Source: JAFAXD01 sp035472475
GTDB lineage: Bacteria > Pseudomonadota > Alphaproteobacteria > Rhizobiales > Xanthobacteraceae
Direction of reading: 5' to 3'
Assembly: GCA_035472475.1 (NCBI GenBank)
Contig: DATIPA010000095.1
Coordinates: 1-7,617, forward strand
DNA length: 7,617 bases
Both the position numbers and the translations under genes were made by a program. Below the pieces are notes generated by a model. The model ran no database searches, had not been told where the DNA came from, and was given only the letters and a program-made list of their open reading frames with translations. This document shows, one piece after another, positions 1-6,439 of the stretch. Within the stretch, counting starts at the first letter, position 1. Each line of letters begins with the position of its first letter.

Positions 1-161
1 GCACGACTCGATCACGCGTGAGCTTTTTCATGAACAAATTCCGCAAATTGGGTTTTATCGAATACAACGGAAGACTGGAAGTCCATAATTCCTTGTTGAA
101 CGTGGTTTTGCACGACAAGCCCGAGATCAAAACGAGGGATGAAGCAATTGGTGCGGAATAA
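1..161 (+). CDS. Crp/Fnr-family transcriptional regulator, C-terminal end (5' part outside window)
   Basis: Reading the frame that starts at base 3 gives 52 residues before the TAA at 159-161. They begin TTRSRVSFFMNKFRKLGF and continue with a short beta-wing-like stretch (IEYNGRLEVHNSLLNVVLHD). Arg-Ser-Arg-Val followed by a basic helix and then GFI is the recognition helix and wing of the winged helix-turn-helix that closes Crp/Fnr proteins. This form is common in Bradyrhizobium relatives. The protein would bind DNA as a cytoplasmic regulator; its cyclic-nucleotide-like sensory domain lies upstream of the window, so the signal cannot be named. The ATG at 30 in this frame is internal to the domain and is not a plausible gene start. 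Base composition is more AT-rich than the genes to the right. An insertion sequence begins about 40 bp after the stop. Family assignment is fairly sure; the specific regulator is unknown. Confidence 0.75.
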   Translation, partial: TTRSRVSFFMNKFRKLGFIEYNGRLEVHNSLLNVVLHDKPEIKTRDEAIGAE

Positions 162-200
162 ATTCTGCGAAATACGAGCAACACTCGGATTAGTTCTTCA

Positions 201-216
201 CCCGCATTCACCGGAT
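201..216 (+). repeat. Left terminal inverted repeat of the IS1380-family element
   Basis: CCCGCATTCACCGGAT pairs with the right end at 1837-1852 with 12 of 16 identities. The transposase would bind and cut here. The assignment was made by eye from the match and from the family's CC-starting ends, and the exact outer base is uncertain by a few nucleotides. Confidence 0.55.
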
Positions 217-294
217 AACGCACTGAGTTTCGGCGTGACTTGCGCGATTCAGATATAGCGATCAGCGGCTTATCATGGATCGAGCGAGGCGGCG

Positions 295-1650
295 ATGGCG
301 AACCCAAGGGGTGAATCGGAATCGGATGCTGTTCGGCTCGATTTTGACCGCCGCCTGATGCTCCAGTTTCGCGGTTCGGTCGTTACCTCCGATGCCGGGC
401 TGCTTGCCTATCGCGAACTCGATGATGCGTTGGGGCTATCGGCGATGGCGAGCGATGTTCTCGCCGACGCACGCACTGGCAAGAATGGCAGGCACGCATT
501 GGCCGGATTGTTTCGGCAATCGGTCTTCGGCCGCCTCGCCGGATACGAGGACGTGAACGACGCCGAGCGCCTGCGGCATGATCCGGCGATGCGCTGGATT
601 GTTGGCGGCAAAGCGACGCACGGCCATGCGGCTTCGCCGAGCCAGATGGGTCGCTTCGAGACGCAATGGCTCGCGGCACCCGAGAACCTTTCTGCTCTTG
701 CTGACTTGTCCGGCAAGTGGATCGACCTTGTGCATGCCCGCAGGCCGCCCCGTGGCATCGTGCTCGACATGGATTCGAGCGTGAGCCCGACCCATGGCGA
801 GCAGGAGAACAGCGTCTGGAACGGCCATTACGATTGCACCTGCTATCATCCGCTGTTCGTCTTCAACCAGTTCGGCGATCTGGAACGCTGTTCGCTGCGT
901 CCTGGCAATGTCCACAGCGCCGATGGCTGGGACAGCGTGCTGAAGCCGGTCGTGGCGCGATACAAGTGCGGCGTGTCGCGCATCTATTTCCGCGCCGACG
1001 CGGCCTTCGCTATGCCGGGGGTCTACGAGTTCCTGGAGGCCGAGCGGATCAAATATGCGATCCGTCTGCCGGCCAACCAAATTCTCCAAGCGAGGATCGG
1101 CTACTTACTCAAGCGTCCGGTCGGACGACCTCCGAATGAGGTCCGGCGGTTCTATGCCAATTTCAGCTATCAGGCGGGAAGCTGGACGAAGCCACGCCGG
1201 GTGATTGCCAAGGTCGAATGGCATCCGGGTGAACTCTATCCGCGCGTCGGTTTCATCGTGACGAACATGAGCCGACCGGCCAAGCGCATCGTTGCCTTCT
1301 ACAACAAGCGCGGGACGTGCGAGCAATGGATCAAGGAGGGCAAAGGCGCGATCAAATGGACGCGGCTGTCGTGCCGGACGTTCGCCGCCAACGCGGTGCG
1401 ACTTCAGCTTCATGCGCTCGCCTACAATCTCGGCAATTTCCTGCGCACGCTGGCGACGCCGGAGCCGATCAAGGACTGGTCGCTGACGAGCCTGAAGGAC
1501 AAGCTGATCAAGATCGGCGCGAAGGTCGTGAGCCACGGCCGTTACGTCGCCTTCCAGATGGCCGAGGTCGCCATCCCACGGCAAATGTTCCAGGAGATTT
1601 TGCGATTGATCGCGGAACTACGACCGCAGCCGCCGCCAGCGCCCGCATGA
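295..1650 (+). CDS. IS1380-family DDE transposase
   Basis: A 451-residue transposase that would catalyse cut-and-paste movement of the surrounding element. Catalytic features are visible: LDMDSS with Asp158 and Asp160 (first acidic position), YFRADAAF with Asp235 (second Asp), and the IS4-superfamily signature Y336-x2-R339-x3-E343-x6-K350 with exact spacing, supplying the catalytic Glu343. The N-terminal text (residues ~16-45, with GSVVTSDAGLLAYRELDD) and the GYEDVNDAERLRHDP block at about 83-97 are typical of IS1380 proteins. The C-terminus ends in a proline/alanine tail. Length matches the family and no frameshift or stop is seen, so the enzyme may be active. The ATG at 295 follows a purine-rich GAGCGAGGCGGCG stretch. 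No partner or passenger gene lies inside the element. Confidence 0.92.
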   Translation: MANPRGESESDAVRLDFDRRLMLQFRGSVVTSDAGLLAYRELDDALGLSAMASDVLADARTGKNGRHALAGLFRQSVFGRLAGYEDVNDAERLRHDPAMRWIVGGKATHGHAASPSQMGRFETQWLAAPENLSALADLSGKWIDLVHARRPPRGIVLDMDSSVSPTHGEQENSVWNGHYDCTCYHPLFVFNQFGDLERCSLRPGNVHSADGWDSVLKPVVARYKCGVSRIYFRADAAFAMPGVYEFLEAERIKYAIRLPANQILQARIGYLLKRPVGRPPNEVRRFYANFSYQAGSWTKPRRVIAKVEWHPGELYPRVGFIVTNMSRPAKRIVAFYNKRGTCEQWIKEGKGAIKWTRLSCRTFAANAVRLQLHALAYNLGNFLRTLATPEPIKDWSLTSLKDKLIKIGAKVVSHGRYVAFQMAEVAIPRQMFQEILRLIAELRPQPPPAPA

Positions 1651-1828
1651 GACGACCGATGGTCCTGCGTTCAAGAGCAACCGTCGGGAGGAGTGTGCCC
1701 AAATGCCAAGGAAAATGGCCAGATCAGGCCCCTCGACTGCCGTCCAGCTTGCCGGCGCGATGGCATCCGTCCGCACCGCGCGTCCGTCTTGCGGGAAGGC
1801 CGAAACAGCGCAAATATTCACGTCGGTT

Positions 1829-1851
1829 CGGGATTCATCTGGGGAATCCCG
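1829..1851. repeat. Perfect 8-bp palindrome at the right end of the IS
   Basis: CGGGATTC at 1829-1836 and GAATCCCG at 1844-1851 form an 8-bp stem with the 7-base loop ATCTGGG. There is no T-run after it, so it is not a standard intrinsic terminator. It could be a transposase-binding structure or could block transcription running through the IS end. Confidence 0.5.
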
Positions 1852-1852
1852 G
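1837..1852 (-). repeat. Right terminal inverted repeat of the IS1380-family element
   Basis: On the minus strand this reads CCGGGATTCCCCAGAT, matching the left end at 12 of 16 positions. Its outer half (1844-1851) is also the right arm of a perfect local palindrome with 1829-1836, so this end can form a hairpin that the left end cannot. Confidence 0.55.
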
Positions 1853-1910
1853 CTAAGTTGATCTTAACTGCATCGTAAAGTCGCACCAGCACCTCGTGTT
1901 TGACCGAGGG

Positions 1911-1916
1911 GGGAGG
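1911..1916 (+). promoter_or_regulatory. Strong Shine-Dalgarno that decides the GTG start at 1922
   Basis: GGGAGG ends 5 bases before the GTG at 1922-1924. It is the best ribosome-binding site in the window. It supports translation of the GlsB-like segment, and therefore of the whole fused frame, from this GTG. Confidence 0.7.
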
Positions 1917-1921
1917 ATATC

Positions 1922-2050
1922 GTGGTTGGAATAGACAGCATCATCATCATGATCGTCGTCGGTGCGATCGCTGGCTGGTTGGCCGGGCAAATCGTGCGCG
2001 GCTTTGGGTTCGGACTGATCTGGGACATCGTCATCGGCATCATCGGCGCT
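1922..2050 (+). pseudogene. Truncated GlsB/YeaQ/YmgE-family (transglycosylase-associated) membrane protein gene, in frame with ecm
   Basis: From the GTG at 1922 the first 43 residues match the start of the small GlsB/YeaQ/YmgE stress-associated inner-membrane proteins. There is a hydrophobic helix at residues ~5-25 (with GAIAGWLAGQIV), then the glycine-rich GFGFGLI and the start of a second helix ending IGIIGA. Family members are normally about 80-90 residues with three hydrophobic segments. Here the match stops in the second segment at about base 2050, and the remaining ~40 residues (usually starting FIGGWLLP-like) are missing in every forward frame I read. The frame does not stop but continues into the mutase. 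It is therefore either a deletion remnant or the N-terminal anchor of a fusion protein. The function of the family itself is poorly defined. Confidence 0.75.
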
Positions 2051-2113
2051 AAATGGAAGGCTGCCACTACTGCGAAGAACACCCCAGCCATCAGAGAAAA
2101 TGTCTTTGCGCCC

Positions 2114-4102
2114 ATGAGCGAGCCATCGACCGGCGCTGCCCGGGCACGCGACAAGCCCTGGATCTTCCGCACCTATGCCGGTCATTCCAACGCGCGCGAT
2201 TCCAACGCGCTCTACCGCAAGAACCTCGCCAAGGGTCAGACTGGGCTCTCGGTCGCCTTCGATCTGCCCACCCAAACCGGATACGACAGCGACCACCCGT
2301 TGGCTAAGGGCGAGGTCGGCAAGGTCGGCGTACCAATCTCGCATCTCGGCGATATGCGTACGCTGTTCGAGCAAATCCCGCTCGGAGAGATGAACACCTC
2401 GATGACCATCAACGCGACGGCCGCCTGGCTGCTCGCGCTCTATGTCGCGCTCGCCGACGAACAGGGCGTCGCGCGCGAGAAACTGCAAGGCACCACGCAG
2501 AACGACATCATCAAGGAGTATCTCTCCCGCGGCACCTACGTGTTTCCGCCCGCCCCCTCCATGCGGCTCACCAAGGATGTGATCCTGTTCACCACCCGCG
2601 AGATGCCGAAATGGAATCCGATCAATGTGTGCTCGTATCACCTGCAGGAGGCGGGCGCGACGCCCGTGCAGGAACTCGCGTTTGCGCTCGCAACCGCGAT
2701 CGCGGTGCTCGACACCGTACAGGCTTCGGGAGCGGTCGAGCGCGGCGCCTTCGGCGAGGTGGTCGGACGCATCTCGTTCTTCGTCAACGCCGGCCTGCGC
2801 TTCATCACCGAGCTGTGCAAGATGCGCGCTTTCGCCGAGCTCTGGGACGAGATCACCGCGGAGCGCTACGGCGTCAATGATCCCAAGCAGCGGCTGTTCC
2901 GGTACGGCGTACAAGTTAATTCGCTTGGGCTGACCGAGCAGCAGCCGGAGAACAACGTCACCCGCATCCTCATCGAGATGCTGGCGGTCACGCTGTCCAA
3001 GAGCGCCCGCGCGCGGGCGGTGCAACTGCCGGCATGGAACGAAGCGCTCGGCCTGCCGCGGCCTTGGGATCAGCAATGGTCGCTGCGCATGCAGCAAATC
3101 CTCGCCTACGAGACGGACCTGCTTGAATACGGCGATATTTTCGACGGCGCGCCGGCGATTGCCGAGAAGGTCGAGCGGCTCAAGCGCGAGGCCAAGGAAG
3201 AACTGGCGCATATCAATGCGCTCGGCGGGGCGATTGCCGCCGTCGAGCACGGCTATATGAAGCAGCAGCTCGTCGAATCGAACACGCGCCGCGTCGAGGC
3301 GATCGAACGGGGCGAGCAGGTCGTGGTGGGGGTCAATCGCTACATGGAAAGCGAGTCCTCGCCGCTCGCCGGCGCGGCCGACGCCATCCTCACGGTCTCG
3401 CCCCAGGCCGAAGCCGAGCAGATCGAGCGCCTCAAGGCGTGGCGCAGCGCGCGCGACCAAAGGGCGGTCTCGGCGGCGCTCAAGGAGTTGCGCGCGGCGG
3501 CACGCGAGAACCGCAACATCATGCCCGCCTCCATCGTCTGCGCCAAAGCCGGCGTTACCACCGGCGAATGGGGCTTCGTCTTGCGCGAAAGCTTCGGCGA
3601 GTACCGCGCGCCCACCGGGGTCGGGCGCGCGCCGCGCAACGAGACGGTCGGCCTTGACAGCTTGCGTGCTGAGGTCGATCGGGTATCGCGCAAGCTCGGA
3701 CGGCGGCTGACGTTCGTGCTCGGCAAGCCCGGCCTCGACGGGCACTCGAATGGCGCCGAGCAGATCGCCGTGCGCGCACGCGACGCCGGCATGGAGGTCG
3801 TCTACGACGGCATCCGCCTAACGCCCGCGGAGATCGTCGAAGCCGCCCGCGAGCAGGGCGCGCATGTGCTGGGGCTGTCGATCCTCTCGGGCTCCCACGT
3901 GCCGCTGGTGAAGGACGTGGTTGCGCGCATGAAAAGCGCCGGCCTCGATGATATCCCCGTGATCGTCGGCGGCATCATCCCGGCGGAGGACGCGCAGGCG
4001 CTCCAGCAAGCCGGCGTGGCCGCGGTTTATACGCCCAAGGATTTTGAGCTCAACCGCATCATGGCCGACATCGTTCGGATCGTGGATCGCACCGCGGCAT
4101 AG
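2114..4102 (+). CDS. ecm: Ethylmalonyl-CoA mutase (MeaA-type, coenzyme B12-dependent)
   Basis: This enzyme converts (2R)-ethylmalonyl-CoA to methylsuccinyl-CoA, a key step of the ethylmalonyl-CoA pathway that replaces the glyoxylate shunt in many Alphaproteobacteria. It acts in the cytoplasm with adenosylcobalamin. From the ATG at 2114 the product is 662 residues, the normal length for Ecm. The N-terminal TIM-barrel substrate domain carries KPWIFRTYAGHS (residues 14-25; the His in YAGHS, where methylmalonyl-CoA mutases have Phe, is typical of the Ecm clade), GLSVAFDLPTQTGYDSDHP, NTSMTINATA and SYHLQEAGA with His176. The C-terminal B12 domain has D542-G-H544-S-N-G547, where His544 is the lower cobalt ligand, then GLSILSGSH and VGGIIP. 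The open frame extends upstream without a stop to the GTG at 1922, giving a 726-residue GlsB-Ecm fusion. The ATG at 2114 was chosen by homology, because its own Shine-Dalgarno is poor. No crotonyl-CoA carboxylase/reductase gene is adjacent. A generic methylmalonyl-CoA mutase is less likely because of the Ecm-type N-terminus. Confidence 0.9.
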   Translation: MSEPSTGAARARDKPWIFRTYAGHSNARDSNALYRKNLAKGQTGLSVAFDLPTQTGYDSDHPLAKGEVGKVGVPISHLGDMRTLFEQIPLGEMNTSMTINATAAWLLALYVALADEQGVAREKLQGTTQNDIIKEYLSRGTYVFPPAPSMRLTKDVILFTTREMPKWNPINVCSYHLQEAGATPVQELAFALATAIAVLDTVQASGAVERGAFGEVVGRISFFVNAGLRFITELCKMRAFAELWDEITAERYGVNDPKQRLFRYGVQVNSLGLTEQQPENNVTRILIEMLAVTLSKSARARAVQLPAWNEALGLPRPWDQQWSLRMQQILAYETDLLEYGDIFDGAPAIAEKVERLKREAKEELAHINALGGAIAAVEHGYMKQQLVESNTRRVEAIERGEQVVVGVNRYMESESSPLAGAADAILTVSPQAEAEQIERLKAWRSARDQRAVSAALKELRAAARENRNIMPASIVCAKAGVTTGEWGFVLRESFGEYRAPTGVGRAPRNETVGLDSLRAEVDRVSRKLGRRLTFVLGKPGLDGHSNGAEQIAVRARDAGMEVVYDGIRLTPAEIVEAAREQGAHVLGLSILSGSHVPLVKDVVARMKSAGLDDIPVIVGGIIPAEDAQALQQAGVAAVYTPKDFELNRIMADIVRIVDRTAA

Positions 4103-4184
4103 GCTTGCACCGCGACGGGGGAAAGTTCGCCGCCGTGGCTCCGCTGCAACGAAACGCAAAAGAGACAATCATTTCAACTCTGTA

Positions 4185-4219
4185 GCCGCGGCCCACCGGG
4201 GCCCCTGGGGACGATTTTT
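4185..4219 (+). terminator. Possible intrinsic terminator after ecm
   Basis: GGCCC (4190-4194) and GGGCC (4199-4203) form a 5-bp GC stem with loop ACCG, followed after eleven bases by TTTTT at 4215-4219. The gap between stem and T-run is longer than usual. An alternative pairing through CCCA and TGGG brings the stem closer to the T-run but contains a self-complementary core. The position, about 90-115 bp after the ecm stop, is reasonable; the call is weak. Confidence 0.3.
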
Positions 4220-4284
4220 CCTTCGTTCGCCGCGGCCGCCCTTGACTCGCCGCAGTCTGACGCGACGGTTTGCGACGACATCGC

Positions 4285-4301
4285 GCGGCCCTGCTGGCCG
4301 C
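4285..4301 (+). repeat. 6-bp hairpin in the likely 5' leader of the outer-membrane protein gene
   Basis: GCGGCC, loop CTGCT, then GGCCGC form a perfect short stem ending 37 bases before the ATG at 4339. In DNA this GC-rich such a stem may be chance, or it may be a leader structure that stabilises the porin mRNA. A TTGACT at 4242-4247 resembles a -35 box, but I see no convincing -10 box at the right distance. Apart from this hairpin and the weak terminator, the 236-base gap holds nothing I recognise. Confidence 0.25.
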
Positions 4302-4338
4302 TGCAAGCGTCTAGCGGCGTGGTTCGGGGGACCGTCGG

Positions 4339-5124
4339 ATGAAAAGACTGACTGTCGCGAGCATCGGCGTGATCGCGCTCGCTGCGCTCAAACCCGCAGC
4401 CGCCGCGGACTATGGCCCGCCCCCGGTCGTTTACGCGCCGGCCCCGGCCATCGTGTACTTCAGCTGGACCGGGTTTTATTTCGGCGCCCATGCTGGCGGG
4501 GGCTGGGGGCGCAAGAACGAGACCGGCGCTCCCTACCCGTTCCTCACCGACACCATCACGCCGGCGCCCGCTGCCTTTGACGTGAACGGATGGCTGGCCG
4601 GCGGCCAGATCGGCGCCCAGTACCAGGCCGGCTCGCTGGTGTACGGCGTGGAGGCGGACGTCAGCGGGGCAAATCTCACCGGCAGCGGCTCTTGCGCGTC
4701 GGTCTCGTTGCTCAACGGCCCGCTTCCGCCGGGCGGGTGCAGCGCAAAGGTCGTGGGGGTGGGCACGATCGCGGGCCGGCTGGGCGTCGCGCTCGATCGC
4801 GTGCTGATCTACGGCAAGGGCGGCGGCGCCTGGGCGAACGACCAATACGATCTAACGTCGCCGAACGTCGCTTTTTTCCCCGCGTTTAACGGCAACGAGA
4901 CGAGGTGGGGTTGGATGGGGGGCGTCGGCGTCGAATACGCATTTCTCGATAATTGGTCGGCAAAGATCGAATACAACTACCTGTCGTTTCGCACCAGCAA
5001 CCTACTATTTACGGATACTACCCAGCAGTTCTTGTTCGACACCAACATTCAGCAGCAGTTGCATCTCGTGAAAGTCGGTCTCAATTATCGATGGGGTTGG
5101 GAGCCGGTCGGAATCCGTTATTGA
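4339..5124 (+). CDS. Outer membrane beta-barrel protein (Omp25/Omp31/RopB-like, porin family)
   Basis: A 261-residue exported protein. Residues 1-22 form a classic Sec signal peptide: MKR, a hydrophobic core, then AAAA with likely cleavage before ADYGPPP. A short proline/alanine-rich linker follows, and the barrel begins with FSWTGFYFGAHAGGGWG, a block that marks the alphaproteobacterial Omp25/Omp31/RopB group. Alternating glycine/aromatic strands follow (GWLAGGQIGAQYQ, LVYGVEADVSG, GVGTIAGRLGVALDRVLIYGKGGGAWA, GWMGGVGVEYAFLDNWSAKIEYNYLSF). The protein ends in Tyr after a final strand with HLVKVGLNYRWGW, as expected for BAM-dependent insertion. Cys119 and Cys134 bracket a loop and could form a disulfide. 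The family is abundant, structural and immunogenic in Brucella and rhizobia; a specific substrate is not known. The ATG at 4339 is preceded by a G-rich stretch and starts the signal peptide, so the start is well supported. The gene stands alone, with its own terminator at 5148. Confidence 0.88.
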   Translation: MKRLTVASIGVIALAALKPAAAADYGPPPVVYAPAPAIVYFSWTGFYFGAHAGGGWGRKNETGAPYPFLTDTITPAPAAFDVNGWLAGGQIGAQYQAGSLVYGVEADVSGANLTGSGSCASVSLLNGPLPPGGCSAKVVGVGTIAGRLGVALDRVLIYGKGGGAWANDQYDLTSPNVAFFPAFNGNETRWGWMGGVGVEYAFLDNWSAKIEYNYLSFRTSNLLFTDTTQQFLFDTNIQQQLHLVKVGLNYRWGWEPVGIRY

Positions 5125-5147
5125 CGCCGACATAAGAGAAATCGGTG

Positions 5148-5172
5148 CGCCGCGCCCGAAGCGCGGCGTTTT
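5148..5172 (+). terminator. Intrinsic terminator between convergent genes
   Basis: CGCCGCGC (5148-5155) pairs perfectly with GCGCGGCG (5161-5168) across loop CCGAA, followed immediately by TTTT. It lies 23 bases after the stop of the outer-membrane protein gene. The stem also lies just beyond the stop of the convergent kinase gene. On that strand the T-run is absent, so termination is expected mainly for the plus-strand gene. Confidence 0.85.
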
Positions 5173-5187
5173 CATTTCGCAACCGCG

Positions 5188-6390
5188 CTAGGCCTCGGCC
5201 ATGACCGATCCGAGCGCCTGGGTGAGCGCGCCCGGGCTAAGCGGCTTGGTCAGACAGCCGTTCATCCCCGCCGCCCGCCCAGCATTCTCGCCGCCAGCGC
5301 TCGCGCGGCCGGACACGCCGACGATCGGCACGCGGCCGGCGCGACCGGCCAGCGCGCGGATGCGCCGCGTCGCTTCGACCCCGTCGATGTCGGGCAGCGT
5401 AAGGTTGATCAACACGACGTCGTAGCCGCCCCGCGCCACCGCCTCGACCGCCGCCGCGCCGGTGCCGACGAAATCAGCGCGGTGACCGAGCTCGGCGAGG
5501 ATCGTGTTGAGCAGGACGCGGCCGTGCGGATTGTCCTCGACGCAGAGAACGGCGAGCGGGTGCACCGCTTGGTCGCCCGCTTCGGCGCCATCGGAAGCGG
5601 CTTTTCCCGGTGCCTCCGTCACCTTGTCAACGGTGACGCTCAGGCGGAAGCGGCTGCCACGCCCGGGCTCGCTCGCGACCGTCAACTGGCCGCCCATGGC
5701 CTCGGCGACCCGCTTGGCCAAGGTCAACCCGAGCCCCGCACCGCCGTATCGGCGCGCAACCTGATCGCTCGCCTGCGCAAAGGGCCGAAACAGCCGCTTG
5801 ATCTCGGCACCGGTAAGCCCGATCCCGCTGTCCGTCACGGTGAACACCAGGCGCACTTTCCCGCGCGCGGCCCGTTCGCATCCGGCTGCGAGGCGCACGC
5901 TGCCGCGCTCGGTGAACTTCACCGCGTTATCGATGAGATTTTCCAGCGCCGCGCGCAGCCGCAACGGATCGCCGATCACCGCTTCCGGCAGCGCCATCGA
6001 AATTTCCGCGGCATGTTCGATGCCTTTGGCCTCGGCGCGCGCGGCGAGCGAGCCCGCGAGCGCATCGAATAGGCGGCGCGGACGAATAAGCTCGCGCCGC
6101 AAGACGAGCCGCTTGGCGTCGGCCCGTGCGGCATCGACGATCAACGACGTGAGCTGGACGAGATGCTCGGCCGTACCCTTGATCGCCGTCGCCCAGCCGC
6201 GCTCGCGCGCGCCGAGCTCGGATGTAGCAAGCAGCTCGCCCAGCGCGACCACGCCGGTCAACGGCGTTCTAATCTCATGGGCGATGTCTCCCAGCGTCGC
6301 CTCAATGGCACGCGCCTGCGCAGCGCCCGAGCGCGTCGCGCGCTTGGCCCGGCGTTGCCGCTTGCCAGCCGATAGTCTCCGTCTCGCCAT
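5188..6390 (-). CDS. Soluble hybrid histidine kinase with a receiver domain lacking the phospho-acceptor Asp
   Basis: A 400-residue protein from the ATG at 6390, which has a G-rich site (GGGGG) a few bases upstream. A longer version from a TTG at 6447 would overlap the gluQ stop and adds nothing recognisable. After about 28 very basic residues comes a HisKA dimerisation domain with the phosphorylated His38 in IAHEIRTPLTG. An HATPase domain follows: N-box LENLIDNAVKFT (149-160), G1 DSGIG (187-191), F-box FRPF (201-204), G2 GGAGLGL (216-222). After a linker (~255-278) comes a receiver domain (279-398) with acidic pair E285/D286, Ser360 and Lys382. The site that should be Asp is Asn329 (VLINLTLP, codon AAC at 5404-5406). 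There is no transmembrane segment, PAS or other input domain. The kinase core looks intact and could phosphorylate another protein, but its own receiver probably cannot accept phosphate. It lies 49 bp after gluQ and probably shares its transcript. Confidence 0.9.
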   Translation of the reverse strand: MARRRLSAGKRQRRAKRATRSGAAQARAIEATLGDIAHEIRTPLTGVVALGELLATSELGARERGWATAIKGTAEHLVQLTSLIVDAARADAKRLVLRRELIRPRRLFDALAGSLAARAEAKGIEHAAEISMALPEAVIGDPLRLRAALENLIDNAVKFTERGSVRLAAGCERAARGKVRLVFTVTDSGIGLTGAEIKRLFRPFAQASDQVARRYGGAGLGLTLAKRVAEAMGGQLTVASEPGRGSRFRLSVTVDKVTEAPGKAASDGAEAGDQAVHPLAVLCVEDNPHGRVLLNTILAELGHRADFVGTGAAAVEAVARGGYDVVLINLTLPDIDGVEATRRIRALAGRAGRVPIVGVSGRASAGGENAGRAAGMNGCLTKPLSPGALTQALGSVMAEA

Positions 6391-6439
6391 CGCACCCCCA
6401 GGATACAGATTGCCATGCAGACAAGCCGCCGGCCACAGC

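Larger units (their letters stand above)
201..1852 (+). mobile_element. IS1380-family insertion sequence, apparently complete (~1.65 kb)
   Basis: One transposase gene of the IS1380 family is flanked by short non-coding ends. The outer ends form an imperfect inverted repeat: CCCGCATTCACCGGAT at 201-216 against the reverse complement of 1837-1852, CCGGGATTCCCCAGAT, 12 of 16 matching. Both begin with CC, and the resulting length of about 1652 bp fits the usual size of the family (IS1380 itself is about 1.67 kb). The family makes 4-bp target duplications. The bases next to these ends are TTCA on the left and CTAA on the right, which do not match. An AGTT pair at 192-195 and 1856-1859 lies slightly outside the proposed ends. 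The exact boundaries may therefore be off by a few bases, or the duplication has decayed. The element sits between the Crp/Fnr gene and the glsB-ecm frame, in the same orientation as both. Confidence 0.8.

Noticed and set aside
240..260. Possible transposase promoter (TTGCGC and TATAGC)
   Set aside because: The two boxes are separated by only 8 bases, far from the usual 16-18, and no better pairing was found nearby.
436..1089. A 217-codon minus-strand frame inside the transposase gene
   Set aside because: It lies antisense to the conserved DDE region, shows no family resemblance, and is a typical shadow frame in GC-rich DNA.
1693..1878. A 61-codon plus-strand frame spanning the right end of the IS
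   Set aside because: It crosses the IS boundary, has no ribosome site and no recognisable product; it is treated as non-coding IS end.
1853..3745. A 630-codon open frame on the minus strand opposite ecm
   Set aside because: It is antisense to a strongly recognisable ethylmalonyl-CoA mutase, has low-complexity Arg/Ala/Asp-rich text with no known domain, and is explained by GC-rich codon structure on the opposite strand.
4174..4845. A 223-codon minus-strand frame opposite the start of the outer-membrane protein gene
   Set aside because: It overlaps a gene with a clear signal peptide and barrel motifs, and has no domain of its own.
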